DNA of 42,531 nucleotides from an uncultured bacterium (GCA_902774245.1 CACYHQ010000017.1:1-42531), one strand, 5' to 3'. Shown: positions 15,910 to 24,211, numbered from the stretch's first letter. Notes: generated by a model not told the origin, from the sequence alone. Made by a program: numbers and translations.

Positions 15910-16256
15910 AAGAACGCGCGGATGAAATGACGGACAAACAAATCGAATCATTCCTCGACGACCTGAAGGTCCATCCGGACAAATACACGAAGGACAGCGA
16001 GGAAAGATGGGCTTGGTACACCGATCCTGCCAACAAGGATGAGGTGAACGAACAGCTTTCCCACATGCAGCTCGTCATGGAACTCCACAAAGCCCGCAAG
16101 GAGGCCGGGCTTACGCAGGAGGAACTCGCAAAACGCATGGGAACGAAGCAATCCTACATCGCGGCGATCGAGCGCGGCAGAAAGAACGTTTCCTATTCCA
16201 CGATCGCGCGTTTCGCGCACGCCTGCGGAAAACGTATTGCGATCACGCTGCTGTGA
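15906..16256 (+). CDS. HigA-type antitoxin, XRE-family helix-turn-helix
   Basis: A 116-aa protein whose C-terminal half (about 57-112) is an XRE/Cro-type DNA-binding domain (KARKEAGLTQEELAKRMG, then KQSYIAAIERGRKNVS). The N-terminal 55 residues are acidic and probably contact the toxin. Start 15906 overlaps the toxin stop by 4 bases and has AAAGGA 8 bases upstream. Antitoxins of this type usually repress their own promoter, here the 15503-15530 element; no clear palindrome is seen there. Confidence 0.87.
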   Translation: MKERADEMTDKQIESFLDDLKVHPDKYTKDSEERWAWYTDPANKDEVNEQLSHMQLVMELHKARKEAGLTQEELAKRMGTKQSYIAAIERGRKNVSYSTIARFAHACGKRIAITLL

Positions 16257-16354
16257 TTACCGGGCGGCGCTGATGCTGCCGAAAGGCTTTTGCTCTGCTC
16301 GTGTCCGTCCACATTCACGCTTTTTTTCGCAATCCGCTGATTTTTTTATTTAGG

Positions 16355-16382
16355 TTGTTTTTTCGTAAAAGCATGATATAGT
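16355..16382 (+). promoter_or_regulatory. Promoter of the lipoprotein cluster
   Basis: TTGTTT (16355-16360), 16 bases, TATAGT (16377-16382), 33 bases before the chosen ATG at 16416. This excludes the earlier ATG at 16383. Confidence 0.7.
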
Positions 16383-16415
16383 ATGACAGCAACATACGCC
16401 ATACGGAGCAATAAC

Positions 16416-17615
16416 ATGACCTCGATAAATACGCTCGTCCGACATCTTCTCTTCGCCGCGCTGTGCGCGTCGCTTTGCGTCTGCGGCACGGGATGCCTCT
16501 CCGCGAGCGTCCTGAACAGCGAATTCGCCTCGAAGCGCTCCACGTTCACCGATTACCGGTATGACATGTCGCCCGACCACGACGAGATCATCCTCACGTG
16601 CAAACGGAACCGGGCATATAATTTCCTGCCGCTGTACGGGTCCAGGCACAGGAACGCCGCGTGGACCTGGACTTCGACCTGGGAGAAGCGCATCCCGCTG
16701 GACCCCATGCCGGAGGGCCTGATACGGTGCAGCATGATCGTGGAGACCGATCCCGAGGCGGAGCGTCTCCTGTGGGCGGACAATCACCCGACGGCCGTGA
16801 TGGAGATCGAATCGCTCCCGCTCCGGGAGGGCGAAACGTTTTATCTGAAAATCCATCCCCAGGACCGGGAAAGGCTGTCGAAACCGTTCCAGCTCCGCCT
16901 GGTCCCGAAGAAAGCCGATCCCGAAGAAGTCCCGACGGACGCTGACGAAACCGTTTCCGCGCCGGAAAACGCTTCAGGGACCGCACCGGAAACCGCACCG
17001 GAAACGAAGACCGCCGCGCCTTCGCCGCCGGAATTCGAAAAGCGTCTCATGTTCCCGGTCTCCGTCTCGCTGGACGGCAGCCGCTATGAACTCCTGACCC
17101 TCGCACCGGAAAAGATGACGCCCGTCAATCCTTTCCGGAAGATCCGGGAAGATCGGATCATGGCCATGGAGGAAAAACGGAAAGAAGCCGAACAGAAGAG
17201 AACGCAGGGGCAGAACGGAGAACGGGACGGAGCGCAGGAACTGAAGACCGGCTGGTCACTGCCTCTGGCTGTCGGGGTCGGAATTCTTACTGCAATGATA
17301 GTCAGTGATTCATGGAATTCCGAACGGGATCTTCTGGAAATCGAGGAGGAAAGCTGGGACTGTCAGGAGGCAAACCGGTTTCCCGGCCTTTATCCGTTCC
17401 GCGAAAACCAGGAAGAGGTCTGCATGATCGAGTACGAACGCGCGACAGGGGAACGTTTCCCCACCGTGGACGCTGTTCTCTGGAAAACACTCTGTCTGCC
17501 ATCCGCGATCGTCGGGGACGTAATCCTTTTGCCCGGCGGAATCGTCATTTACGGCAGCGCCGCCCTTTTCTTTACCCTGATGATCAAGGGGCTTTCCGAG
17601 GCGGGCGGACTCTGA
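16416..17615 (+). CDS. Lipoprotein A of a three-member paralogous family, function unknown
   Basis: A 399-aa predicted lipoprotein: signal peptide ending at the lipobox Cys in CGTGC (about residue 27). It shares with the two paralogues downstream a block DYRYDMSPDHDEIILT...YNFLPLYG, a W-x-KRIPLDP segment, a LxIxPxD segment and the C-terminal WKTLCLPSAIVGDVILLP. It differs by a Pro/Ala/Thr/Glu-rich insert (about 165-208), a charged stretch (about 235-275) and a hydrophobic segment (about 283-298). The C-terminal motif recalls the LPFSxxxDTxLLP end of small YceK/YidQ-type lipoproteins; this is a weak likeness. The site ACGGAG precedes the start. No function can be assigned. Confidence 0.78.
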   Translation: MTSINTLVRHLLFAALCASLCVCGTGCLSASVLNSEFASKRSTFTDYRYDMSPDHDEIILTCKRNRAYNFLPLYGSRHRNAAWTWTSTWEKRIPLDPMPEGLIRCSMIVETDPEAERLLWADNHPTAVMEIESLPLREGETFYLKIHPQDRERLSKPFQLRLVPKKADPEEVPTDADETVSAPENASGTAPETAPETKTAAPSPPEFEKRLMFPVSVSLDGSRYELLTLAPEKMTPVNPFRKIREDRIMAMEEKRKEAEQKRTQGQNGERDGAQELKTGWSLPLAVGVGILTAMIVSDSWNSERDLLEIEEESWDCQEANRFPGLYPFRENQEEVCMIEYERATGERFPTVDAVLWKTLCLPSAIVGDVILLPGGIVIYGSAALFFTLMIKGLSEAGGL

Positions 17616-17670
17616 CCCGGATTATCGTGGTGCGATGATGATAACGACCTGATCCTCGGAGCGAAACGAA

Positions 17671-18576
17671 ATGAGCAGGAAAAAGACACTGGTCCGCAAT
17701 CTTCTCTTCGCCGCGCTCATCCTGGCGGCGGGGCTCGTCTGCACGGGGTGCTGCACGCTGTCGGTCATTCGGAATCTCGGCACGACCCGAACGAATTTCA
17801 GCGAATACCGCTATGAGATGTCGCCCGGCCGCGACGAGATCATTCTCACGGGCAAGCGGACGAAGGAATACAATTATCTGCCGTTTTACGGGGCGCTTCA
17901 CGAAGCGCCTGCATGGACTTCGGTCAAAAACTATGAGAAACGCATCCCGCTGAATCCCCTGCCGAAAGACCTGGTACGGTGCAATATGGTCGTGGAGACC
18001 GCCCCCGATGCGCCGCGTGCAAAGGTCATGCCGCTTTATCCTCTGCCGCCTGGTGTCTATGATGATAACGACATAAGAAAACTTTCCCCGGACGAGGTAA
18101 CGGACCTTTCCGTTGTTCAGTTCGAGTTCGAGGCGTTTGTCGACGAATTTCCGGTCGGCGAGGACGAGACGATTCATCTCCGCGTGCATCCCGACGACCT
18201 GCCGTACCTGTCCCGGCCCTTCCGGCTCATCGTATGGCATCGGGGCGAAGAGGAGCTCCCGGAGGGAAAAAGAAGCGGTTGGGATCGATACCGCATGTTC
18301 CCTTATGCCGTGGACGGCAACCGGTATGAACTCCTGTGCAGTAATAAACTCATGCCGTTCGATGAGGAATGGCTTCGGGAAATGAAGCAGGATTACTGGC
18401 GTCCCCTCGCGATGAAGGAAATCACAGGCTATGGAGGCGGCGAGTCCAGCGGGTCCCCGTCGTTCGGGGTGATCTGCTGGAAGGTCCTGTGGTTCCCGTC
18501 GGCGGTCGTCGGGGATGTGATTTTGATCCCGGTTTCCATTCCAATCTTGCTCCTGGTGGTCGCGTTCGGTTCGTAA
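17671..18576 (+). CDS. Lipoprotein B of the paralogous family, function unknown
   Basis: A 301-aa predicted lipoprotein; signal peptide with lipobox around CTGCC (residues 24-28). The N-terminal half aligns with its neighbour A (EYRYEMSPGRDEIILTGKR, YNYLPFYG, YEKRIPLNPLP, LVRCNMVVET), without the low-complexity insert. The end repeats WKVLWFPSAVVGDVILIP followed by a hydrophobic stretch that could be a membrane-lying helix. CGGAG lies upstream of the ATG. It is 55 bases after A and probably in the same transcript. Confidence 0.78.
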   Translation: MSRKKTLVRNLLFAALILAAGLVCTGCCTLSVIRNLGTTRTNFSEYRYEMSPGRDEIILTGKRTKEYNYLPFYGALHEAPAWTSVKNYEKRIPLNPLPKDLVRCNMVVETAPDAPRAKVMPLYPLPPGVYDDNDIRKLSPDEVTDLSVVQFEFEAFVDEFPVGEDETIHLRVHPDDLPYLSRPFRLIVWHRGEEELPEGKRSGWDRYRMFPYAVDGNRYELLCSNKLMPFDEEWLREMKQDYWRPLAMKEITGYGGGESSGSPSFGVICWKVLWFPSAVVGDVILIPVSIPILLLVVAFGS

Positions 18577-18585
18577 AGGGCTGGT

Positions 18586-18684
18586 GTCATGAACATTTTG
18601 AACCGAATTAAGTACTTTCATATATAGCTCAAATCCGGAGAAAATCAAGTCATGAACATTCTGAACCGAATTAAGAACTTTCAT
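18586..18684 (+). repeat. Duplicated gene start: two 36-base copies 63 bases apart
   Basis: Bases 18586-18621 and 18649-18684 match at 34 of 36 positions. Each holds an ATG and the codons for MNILNRIK. The second copy begins the membrane-protein gene (18652); the first opens a 12-codon frame MNILNRIKYFHI ending at TAG 18625-18627. The offset is a multiple of three. Confidence 0.9.
18598..18626 (+). promoter_or_regulatory. Promoter candidate inside the duplicated gene start
   Basis: TTGAAC (18598-18603), 17 bases, TATATA (18621-18626), 25 bases before the ATG at 18652. The base that makes TTG, and the TATATA, occur only in the first copy of the duplication. Confidence 0.45.
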
Positions 18685-19041
18685 CCCGGCCCCGTCTGCA
18701 AATCGGTGGTTCTCTTCGTCGTCCTGTTAAGTCTTGCGCTCATTTTCTGGTTCCTCTCGCTCGAACACAACACAAGCAACACCTCCTTTTTCTGGGTAAA
18801 CGTCATTGACATCTCCTGGGCTTTGCTGTTTCTTGCCTCCTGGATCCAGCTGATACGAGTTGACAAGATATTCAAACGAAACTACCCGAACAAACCGGGG
18901 GTCCTCGTAAAACAGGAGCATCCGGTCCGTGCGGTCCTCTCCGACATCACACGGAGAGCCATGATGGTGATTTTTACGACGCTGGCGGTGATCCTTCTGC
19001 TCTCGTCCTGTGTCATCTGGTGCGCCGCTGCTGTCCAATGA
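18652..19041 (+). CDS. Three-helix membrane protein in the lipoprotein cluster
   Basis: A 129-aa inner-membrane protein with helices at about 17-36, 47-69 and 103-127 and a basic loop (71-102). No family is recognised. GGAG lies 11 bases before the ATG. Its stop overlaps the region where lipoprotein C begins (TGA 19039-19041), so the two are translationally linked. Its position between family members suggests a shared envelope role; that is inference. Its 5' end is duplicated just upstream. Confidence 0.7.
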   Translation: MNILNRIKNFHPGPVCKSVVLFVVLLSLALIFWFLSLEHNTSNTSFFWVNVIDISWALLFLASWIQLIRVDKIFKRNYPNKPGVLVKQEHPVRAVLSDITRRAMMVIFTTLAVILLLSSCVIWCAAAVQ

Positions 19042-19049
19042 GAACGAAA

Positions 19050-19904
19050 ATGAAAGACTCCCTTTTCTCAAACCGTTTGCTGCGGCCTCTCCTGCCGCTC
19101 GTGGCTGTCTGCATCCTGATGCTGTTCTGCACCGGGTGCTTCACGGCGGAAACGCTGAGGCATGTCGGGACCACCACGGTATCGCGCACCGGGTATGAAT
19201 GGGAACTGTCCCCGGACAAAAGCGAGGTCATCGCGACCGGCGAACTGAAGACGGCCTATAACTATCTGCCGTTTTACGGCAACATCGCTTTGTTCCACTC
19301 GCAGCCCGCATGGACCACGTCCCGTACTTACGAAAAACATTTCCCGCTGGAACCGCTCCATGAGAATCTGGTCCGGTTTTATCTTGAGGTGAAGCCGGAC
19401 ACCGGCACCAAGCCGGTTAACATGCATGTTTCCAGCATGATGGGGAAACCCTTTTTTCTGTATAACTTGGCGGAACATGTTGACGACGAAACAATTCCGC
19501 CCGCGGACAGCCGGTCGATCGTCAACGGGGAAACGCTTCGCATGCGAATCCGCCCCGAAGACATTTCCGCCTTCTCAGAACCGTATTGCGTCCTGATGGT
19601 CCAGCCCAGGGACGCCCTTCGGAATCTACCAACAGAGTATTTGGTATTCCCGTGCGCGCAGGACGGCAATCGTTACACGATGATCGCTTGCAGATACTTC
19701 GGGGTTAACGGATCCGAGCTCAATCCGTTCGACGAAGAAGCCATGCATCAGAAAACCGGAGAACAGAAGGCGGGACCGTTCGGCTGGTGCTTCCGGATCC
19801 TTGCCCTTCCGCCCGCGGTTGCCGTGGACGTGCTTGCCATTCCTATCTATATTTGGGTTCCGGTCGCTTTGTATTTCGATCTTAACGAACATCACGGGCT
19901 ATGA
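19050..19904 (+). CDS. Lipoprotein C of the paralogous family, function unknown
   Basis: A 284-aa predicted lipoprotein; signal peptide ending in the lipobox around LFCTGC. It is the most divergent of the three: GYEWELSPDKSEVIATGEL, YNYLPFYG, YEKHFPLEPL, LRMRIRPEDISAFSEPY, then a C-terminal LALPPAVAVDVLAIP and hydrophobic tail. Start is uncertain: ATG 19050 has GAG upstream; ATG 19038 overlaps the previous stop by 4 bases (ATGA) and would add four residues. Either keeps the signal peptide. Last gene of the cluster; no clear terminator follows. Confidence 0.75.
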   Translation: MKDSLFSNRLLRPLLPLVAVCILMLFCTGCFTAETLRHVGTTTVSRTGYEWELSPDKSEVIATGELKTAYNYLPFYGNIALFHSQPAWTTSRTYEKHFPLEPLHENLVRFYLEVKPDTGTKPVNMHVSSMMGKPFFLYNLAEHVDDETIPPADSRSIVNGETLRMRIRPEDISAFSEPYCVLMVQPRDALRNLPTEYLVFPCAQDGNRYTMIACRYFGVNGSELNPFDEEAMHQKTGEQKAGPFGWCFRILALPPAVAVDVLAIPIYIWVPVALYFDLNEHHGL

Positions 19905-20012
19905 CGGCCGCGGTTATGTTGCTGCGGCACGGCAAAACAAGGTAAGGTTTCCAAATTGTTTCGATTCTAACAAAGATTTTCAGAAAAAAAAGCGAAAAAA
20001 AGGTGAGATGGT

Positions 20013-20041
20013 TTGAAAAAGATGGAGGCGGGGTGTATAGT
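20013..20041 (+). promoter_or_regulatory. Promoter of the rpmJ-rplQ operon
   Basis: TTGAAA (20013-20018), 17 bases, TATAGT (20036-20041). The leader to rpmJ is about 140 bases and could hold autoregulatory structure, as in ribosomal protein operons; no known element was recognised. Confidence 0.75.
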
Positions 20042-20189
20042 ATTAGCTCATTTGTGTATCGCGGCAAATTGTGGTGATTGCCGCGCATTCCATAGCACAA
20101 ACCGCACGTATGACAGTTCAGACCGGAGCATGATCCCCGGGTCGTATTGTCATGGACTCGAACAATACAAGATAAATCGGAGTACGAAA

Positions 20190-20306
20190 ATGAAAGTCAC
20201 TTCGTCCATCAAGCGCAGATGTGAAAACTGCCAGATCATCAAGCGCAAAGGCGTGGTCCGCGTGGTCTGCTCCCGCAACCCCCGCCACAAACAGAAACAA
20301 GGCTAA
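20190..20306 (+). CDS. rpmJ: 50S ribosomal protein L36
   Basis: A 38-aa L36 with the zinc-ribbon ligands of the C+ form: CENC (11-14), Cys27 and His33 in RNPRHKQ. GGAG lies upstream of the ATG. First gene of a ribosomal cluster with its own promoter, detached from infA, secY and the spc operon genes that usually precede it. Confidence 0.95.
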   Translation: MKVTSSIKRRCENCQIIKRKGVVRVVCSRNPRHKQKQG

Positions 20307-20324
20307 GCCCGGAGACAACGAACC

Positions 20325-20768
20325 ATGCCCAGAATTTTAGGTGTAGACATCCCGATGAACAAGCGCGTGAAATATGCGCTTCAGGCCATTTACGGTATCG
20401 GTCCCGCGATCGCGGAAGAGATCATCGTCAAGGCGAACATCGACCCCAACCTGAAAGCCAGCCAGCTTTCCGACGAAAACATTTCGGCGATCACCACTCT
20501 GCTTCAGAACGACTACACGGTGGAAGGCGACCTCCGCCGTGAGATCATGATCAACGTCCGCCGCCTCCAGGCGATCGGATGCTACCGTGGCCTCCGCCAC
20601 AAGAAAGGTCTCCCGACCCGCGGCCAGCGTACGCGCACCAACGCCCGTACCCGCAAAGGCAAACGCGTTACCGTCGGCGCCATCCGCGACAAAACGCAGC
20701 GCCGCACCGCCGCCTCCGACAAGGCTGCGGCCGCCGAAGCCGCCGCAGGCAAAGCCGCCAAGAAGTGA
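20325..20768 (+). CDS. rpsM: 30S ribosomal protein S13
   Basis: A 147-aa S13, which sits in the head of the small subunit and contacts the P-site tRNA. The N-terminus MPRILGVDIPMNKR, the YGIG helix-hairpin-helix and GLRHKKGLPTRGQRTRTNARTRKG are diagnostic. It is about 20-30 residues longer than E. coli S13 because of an Ala/Lys-rich C-terminal tail. GGAG precedes the start, 18 bases after rpmJ. Confidence 0.96.
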   Translation: MPRILGVDIPMNKRVKYALQAIYGIGPAIAEEIIVKANIDPNLKASQLSDENISAITTLLQNDYTVEGDLRREIMINVRRLQAIGCYRGLRHKKGLPTRGQRTRTNARTRKGKRVTVGAIRDKTQRRTAASDKAAAAEAAAGKAAKK

Positions 20769-20816
20769 TCCGCGTGAGATCAGCAAACGAATCAACGAAA
20801 AGGTCATCGATCTATT

Positions 20817-21275
20817 ATGTCTGACGAAATCAAAGAAACTGCGGCCGCGACTCAGGCTGCTGCCGAAGCCGAAGCTCCGGCCGCCGACGCTGCCCAGGTC
20901 GACAACAAGCGCAAGAAAACCGGCCGTTACATCCCCAACGGCATCGCTTTCATCCATGCCACGTTCAACAACACGAAAGTGGCGTTCACGGACCTTCACG
21001 GCAACGTGATCGCGTGGTCCTCCTCCGGCAAGAACGGCTTCAAGGGCTCCCGCAAGAGCACCGCGTACGCCGCCCAGGTCGTTGCCGCCGACGCCGCCAA
21101 GAAGGCGCAGGCCTTCGGCATGAAGGACGTCGAAGTCCGCATCAAGGGACCGGGCGCCGGCCGCGAATCCGCCGTCCGAGGCATCGCCTCCACCGGCATG
21201 GAAGTCAGCTGCATCAAGGACATCACCCCGGTTCCCCACAACGGCTGCCGTCCCCCGAAGCGCCGCCGCAACTGA
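20817..21275 (+). CDS. rpsK: 30S ribosomal protein S11
   Basis: A 152-aa S11, part of the small-subunit platform. The core ([33 protein letters not shown]) is highly conserved. An Ala/Glu-rich N-terminal extension of about 25 residues is not part of the usual fold. In most bacteria rpsD follows; here rpoA follows after 98 bases. Confidence 0.96.
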   Translation: MSDEIKETAAATQAAAEAEAPAADAAQVDNKRKKTGRYIPNGIAFIHATFNNTKVAFTDLHGNVIAWSSSGKNGFKGSRKSTAYAAQVVAADAAKKAQAFGMKDVEVRIKGPGAGRESAVRGIASTGMEVSCIKDITPVPHNGCRPPKRRRN

Positions 21276-21373
21276 CGGTTCTTCCGTTATTCTGTCCGGG
21301 CCGGATTTCCGGCCGCCCAGTTTAACCCCGAACCGATAACCCAGTCAACATTACATACCGGAGGTACTTCAAT

Positions 21374-22402
21374 ATGGCTTCTGTACTCACATTCCCGATG
21401 CCGCATGGAATCGTCGTGGACGAAGAGACCGCTTCGAACACCTATGCCAAGTTCACCGCCGCTCCGTTCCAGAGCGGATTCGGTCACACCATCGGCAACG
21501 CCCTCCGCCGGGTGCTTCTCTCCTCCCTCGAGGGCGCGGCGATCTCCGCGGTCCGTTTCGACGGCACCACGCACGAGTTCTCCACGCTTCCGCACGTGAT
21601 CGAAGACGTCACCGAGATCATCCTCAACCTGAAGAAGGTCAAACTCAATCTGAACTCCGATCAGGTCAAGGTCCTCGAAATCCGCAAGAAGAAAGCCGGC
21701 CCGGTCACCGCCGCCGACATCATCACGGAAGGCACCGTCGAGGTCCTCAACCCCGACCAGCTCATCTGCACGCTTGACAAGGATTTCCCGTTCCACTGCG
21801 AACTCGAGGTTGCCAAAGGCCGCGGCTGGCAGCCCGCCGAACGCAACAAACGTCCCGATCATCCGCTCGGAACCATCGCGATCGACTGCCTCTTCAGCCC
21901 GATCACCTATGTCCGATATCAGGTCAGCGCCACCCGCGTCGGCGAAGAGACCGAAATGGACAGCCTCACGATCGAGATCCACACGGACGGTCGCGTGACC
22001 CCGAACGACGCCCTGGAAAAGGCCGCGAGGATCCTCAAGGACCATCTCCGCCCGTTCCTCGGCAGCCACGCCACCGACTCCGACATCTACAATCCGATCT
22101 CCGAAGAGGACATGAAGCGCTTCAAGCTCCTCACGCAGGACGTCGACGTCCTCGAGCTGAGCGTGCGCGCCCAGAACTGCCTCAACAATGCGGACATCAA
22201 GCTCCTCGGCGAACTCTGCCTCAAGACGGAATCCAAGATGCTCAAGTACCGCAACTTCGGCAAGAAATCCCTCGACGAGATCAAGGAAAAGCTTGCCACG
22301 TTGAACCTCTCCCTCGGAATGACTCTCTCCGAAGAACTCGAAACCGCCATTCTCGCCGAGGCCGAACGCGCCAAGGCCGTGAAGAACAAAGCGGGAGAAT
22401 AA
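21374..22402 (+). CDS. rpoA: RNA polymerase alpha subunit
   Basis: A 342-aa alpha subunit. The N-terminal domain (about 1-235) contains the assembly motif GFGHTIGNALRRVLLSSLEG; the C-terminal domain (about 255-325) has the NCLNNADIKLLGEL and NFGKKSLDEIKEKL helices that bind UP-element DNA and activators. GGAGG lies 8 bases before the ATG. rplQ begins 4 bases after the stop. Confidence 0.97.
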   Translation: MASVLTFPMPHGIVVDEETASNTYAKFTAAPFQSGFGHTIGNALRRVLLSSLEGAAISAVRFDGTTHEFSTLPHVIEDVTEIILNLKKVKLNLNSDQVKVLEIRKKKAGPVTAADIITEGTVEVLNPDQLICTLDKDFPFHCELEVAKGRGWQPAERNKRPDHPLGTIAIDCLFSPITYVRYQVSATRVGEETEMDSLTIEIHTDGRVTPNDALEKAARILKDHLRPFLGSHATDSDIYNPISEEDMKRFKLLTQDVDVLELSVRAQNCLNNADIKLLGELCLKTESKMLKYRNFGKKSLDEIKEKLATLNLSLGMTLSEELETAILAEAERAKAVKNKAGE

Positions 22403-22406
22403 TATC

Positions 22407-22853
22407 ATGCGTCACCTCGTACATACTGCCAAACTCAACCGCAACTGCGGCCACCGCAAGGCCATGCTTGTCAACCTCGCATGCAGCCTGATCGAACACG
22501 AATCCATCCAGACCACCACGATCCGCGCGAAGGAACTCCGCCGCTTCGTGGAACGTCTCATCACCATGGCCAAGGCCGGCGGCGACCACAAGCGCCGTCT
22601 CGCTTACGCCAAGCTGAAAATCAACACCCCGTCCGAATTCGCCCAGACCAAGAAGCTCGTCCTCGCGAAGCTCTTCGACGAACTCGGACCCCGCTTCGCC
22701 GACCGTCAGGGCGGATACACCCGTATCATCCACATGCCGGCCCGCAGAGGCGACTCCGCTCCCATGTGCCTGATCCAGCTCCTTAACGAGCCCGTCAAGG
22801 CCAAAGCGAAGAAGGAAGAAGCCCCCAAGGCCGAAGAAGCCAAGGCCGAGTGA
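22407..22853 (+). CDS. rplQ: 50S ribosomal protein L17
   Basis: A 148-aa L17: N-terminus MRHLVHTAKLNRNCGHRKAM and the ELRRFVERLITMAK and GDSAPMCLIQL stretches are typical. A Lys/Glu/Ala-rich tail extends it by about 15-20 residues. Its site GGGAG lies in the last codons of rpoA. Last gene of the operon before a strong terminator. Confidence 0.96.
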   Translation: MRHLVHTAKLNRNCGHRKAMLVNLACSLIEHESIQTTTIRAKELRRFVERLITMAKAGGDHKRRLAYAKLKINTPSEFAQTKKLVLAKLFDELGPRFADRQGGYTRIIHMPARRGDSAPMCLIQLLNEPVKAKAKKEEAPKAEEAKAE

Positions 22854-22931
22854 GTTTTCACTTGCGCTGACCGGATGGGCGGTCCGCCGCCCGTTCGGAA
22901 TAAGCATTCCTTTTCAGGATTCGCATCAAGT

Positions 22932-22958
22932 CCTCCCCTTATCGGGAGGGCTTTTTTT
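22932..22958 (+). terminator. Terminator of the ribosomal protein/rpoA operon
   Basis: CCTCCC (22932-22937) / GGGAGG (22944-22949), 6-base loop, then seven T (22952-22958). Confidence 0.9.
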
Positions 22959-23014
22959 ATGGTTGCGCTTGTTTTGAGCAGGGATTGTTCCGCATCAATT
23001 GCGCGGGAACAGCG

Positions 23015-24094
23015 TCACGGCTGAGGGACGGGGCTGTCCAGCACGTCGAGCATGGCTTTCGCCTCGGAATTGCCGTTCTTCGCCGCCTTGCGGAAGCACT
23101 TTACGGCTTCCGCCGTGTCTTTCTTCACGCCCCTGCCGTTGTAATAGCAGATGCCGAGGTTGAACTGAGCTTCCGCGTCGCCCTGTTCGGCGGCCTTGCG
23201 GAACCATTGAAACGCCTTGTCATAGTCCTGAGCAGTTCCCTCCCCCTTGCAGTAGCACATGCCGAGCAGAAATTGCGCATCCGCACGTCCCTGTTCGGCG
23301 GCCTTGCGGAACCATTGAAACGCCTCGTTATAGTCCTGAGCGGTCCCTTCGCCCATGTAGCAGCACATGCCGAGCAGGGATTGCGCCCTCTCATCGTCCT
23401 GTTCGGCGGCCTTGCGAAGCCAGCGGACCGCCTCCGCCTTGTCCTCCGGCACGCCTTGTCCGGAATAATAGCAGGCTCCGAGATCGGACTGCGCGGAAGC
23501 GTACCCCTGCGCCGCAGCCAGCCGGAACCACTTCACGGCTTCCGCGAAGTCCTTTTCCACGCCGATCCCACGGGAATAGCAGTGCCCCAGATTCCGCTGC
23601 GCCACGTCCAGTTGCTGTCCGGCGGCGAAACGGTACCATTTGACCGCTTCGGCGGCATCCTGCGGCACGCCCTCGCCGTATTCAAAGCATACCCCGAGAT
23701 TGTTCTGCGCGCGGGCAACCCCCTGCGCGGCGGCGAGATCGTACCATTTGACCGCCTCTGCGTTGTCCTGCGGCACGCCTTCGCCTCGGGCGTAGGACAA
23801 TCCGAGTTCATACTGCGCTTCCGCGTGCCCCTGTTCCGCCGCCTTCCGGTACCATGCCGCCATCTCGGATACGTCCTGCCGCACGCCGTCTCCGATGCAA
23901 TAGCACTCGCCAAGCCTGTACTGGGCGTCGGCGTCACCGCGTTCGGCGGCCGCGCGGAGCGATACGATGTCCGTTTTCGTCTCCGTGCTCCCCCTCGGGG
24001 CGGAATCCTCCGGGGGCGAACCGCATGCGGCAAACAGGATCCCCGCCGCAATCGCGGCGCACACCGGGACAAACGTGACGGTACGATGTTTCAT
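23015..24094 (-). CDS. SEL1-repeat lipoprotein
   Basis: A 359-aa lipoprotein (lipobox FAAC, Cys24) made almost wholly of eight 36-residue SEL1 (TPR-like) repeats at 57-92, 93-128, and so on to 344, plus a short remnant. Each has the AQxxLGxCYxxGxGVxQDxxEAxxWxRKAAEQG pattern. Such solenoids bind proteins and often serve as envelope scaffolds or adaptors; the partner here is unknown. Start 24094 has GAGG 5 bases upstream and begins the signal peptide; an ATG at 24166 lies at the edge of the promoter. Monocistronic. Confidence 0.88.
   Translation of the reverse strand: MKHRTVTFVPVCAAIAAGILFAACGSPPEDSAPRGSTETKTDIVSLRAAAERGDADAQYRLGECYCIGDGVRQDVSEMAAWYRKAAEQGHAEAQYELGLSYARGEGVPQDNAEAVKWYDLAAAQGVARAQNNLGVCFEYGEGVPQDAAEAVKWYRFAAGQQLDVAQRNLGHCYSRGIGVEKDFAEAVKWFRLAAAQGYASAQSDLGACYYSGQGVPEDKAEAVRWLRKAAEQDDERAQSLLGMCCYMGEGTAQDYNEAFQWFRKAAEQGRADAQFLLGMCYCKGEGTAQDYDKAFQWFRKAAEQGDAEAQFNLGICYYNGRGVKKDTAEAVKCFRKAAKNGNSEAKAMLDVLDSPVPQP
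23171..23386 (-). repeat. Two nearly identical SEL1 repeat units (6 and 7)
   Basis: Units coding residues 237-272 and 273-308 are much more alike in DNA than the other units, including synonymous positions (GCGGCCTTGCGGAACCATTG occurs in both). This points to a recent 108-base tandem duplication. Confidence 0.7.
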
Positions 24095-24144
24095 GGCTAC
24101 CTCGGAAGCAGTTGTTGTCCGGATTGAGAGATAAATTTGATGAT

Positions 24145-24173
24145 AATATATTACGGCAATCCTCAAAAATCAA
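24145..24173 (-). promoter_or_regulatory. Promoter of the SEL1-repeat lipoprotein
   Basis: Minus strand TTGATT (24173-24168), 17 bases, TATATT (24150-24145), 50 bases before the ATG. Confidence 0.75.
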
Positions 24174-24211
24174 GAGGAATTCCGGTTATAATATAAAAAA
24201 ATAAGCAATCG

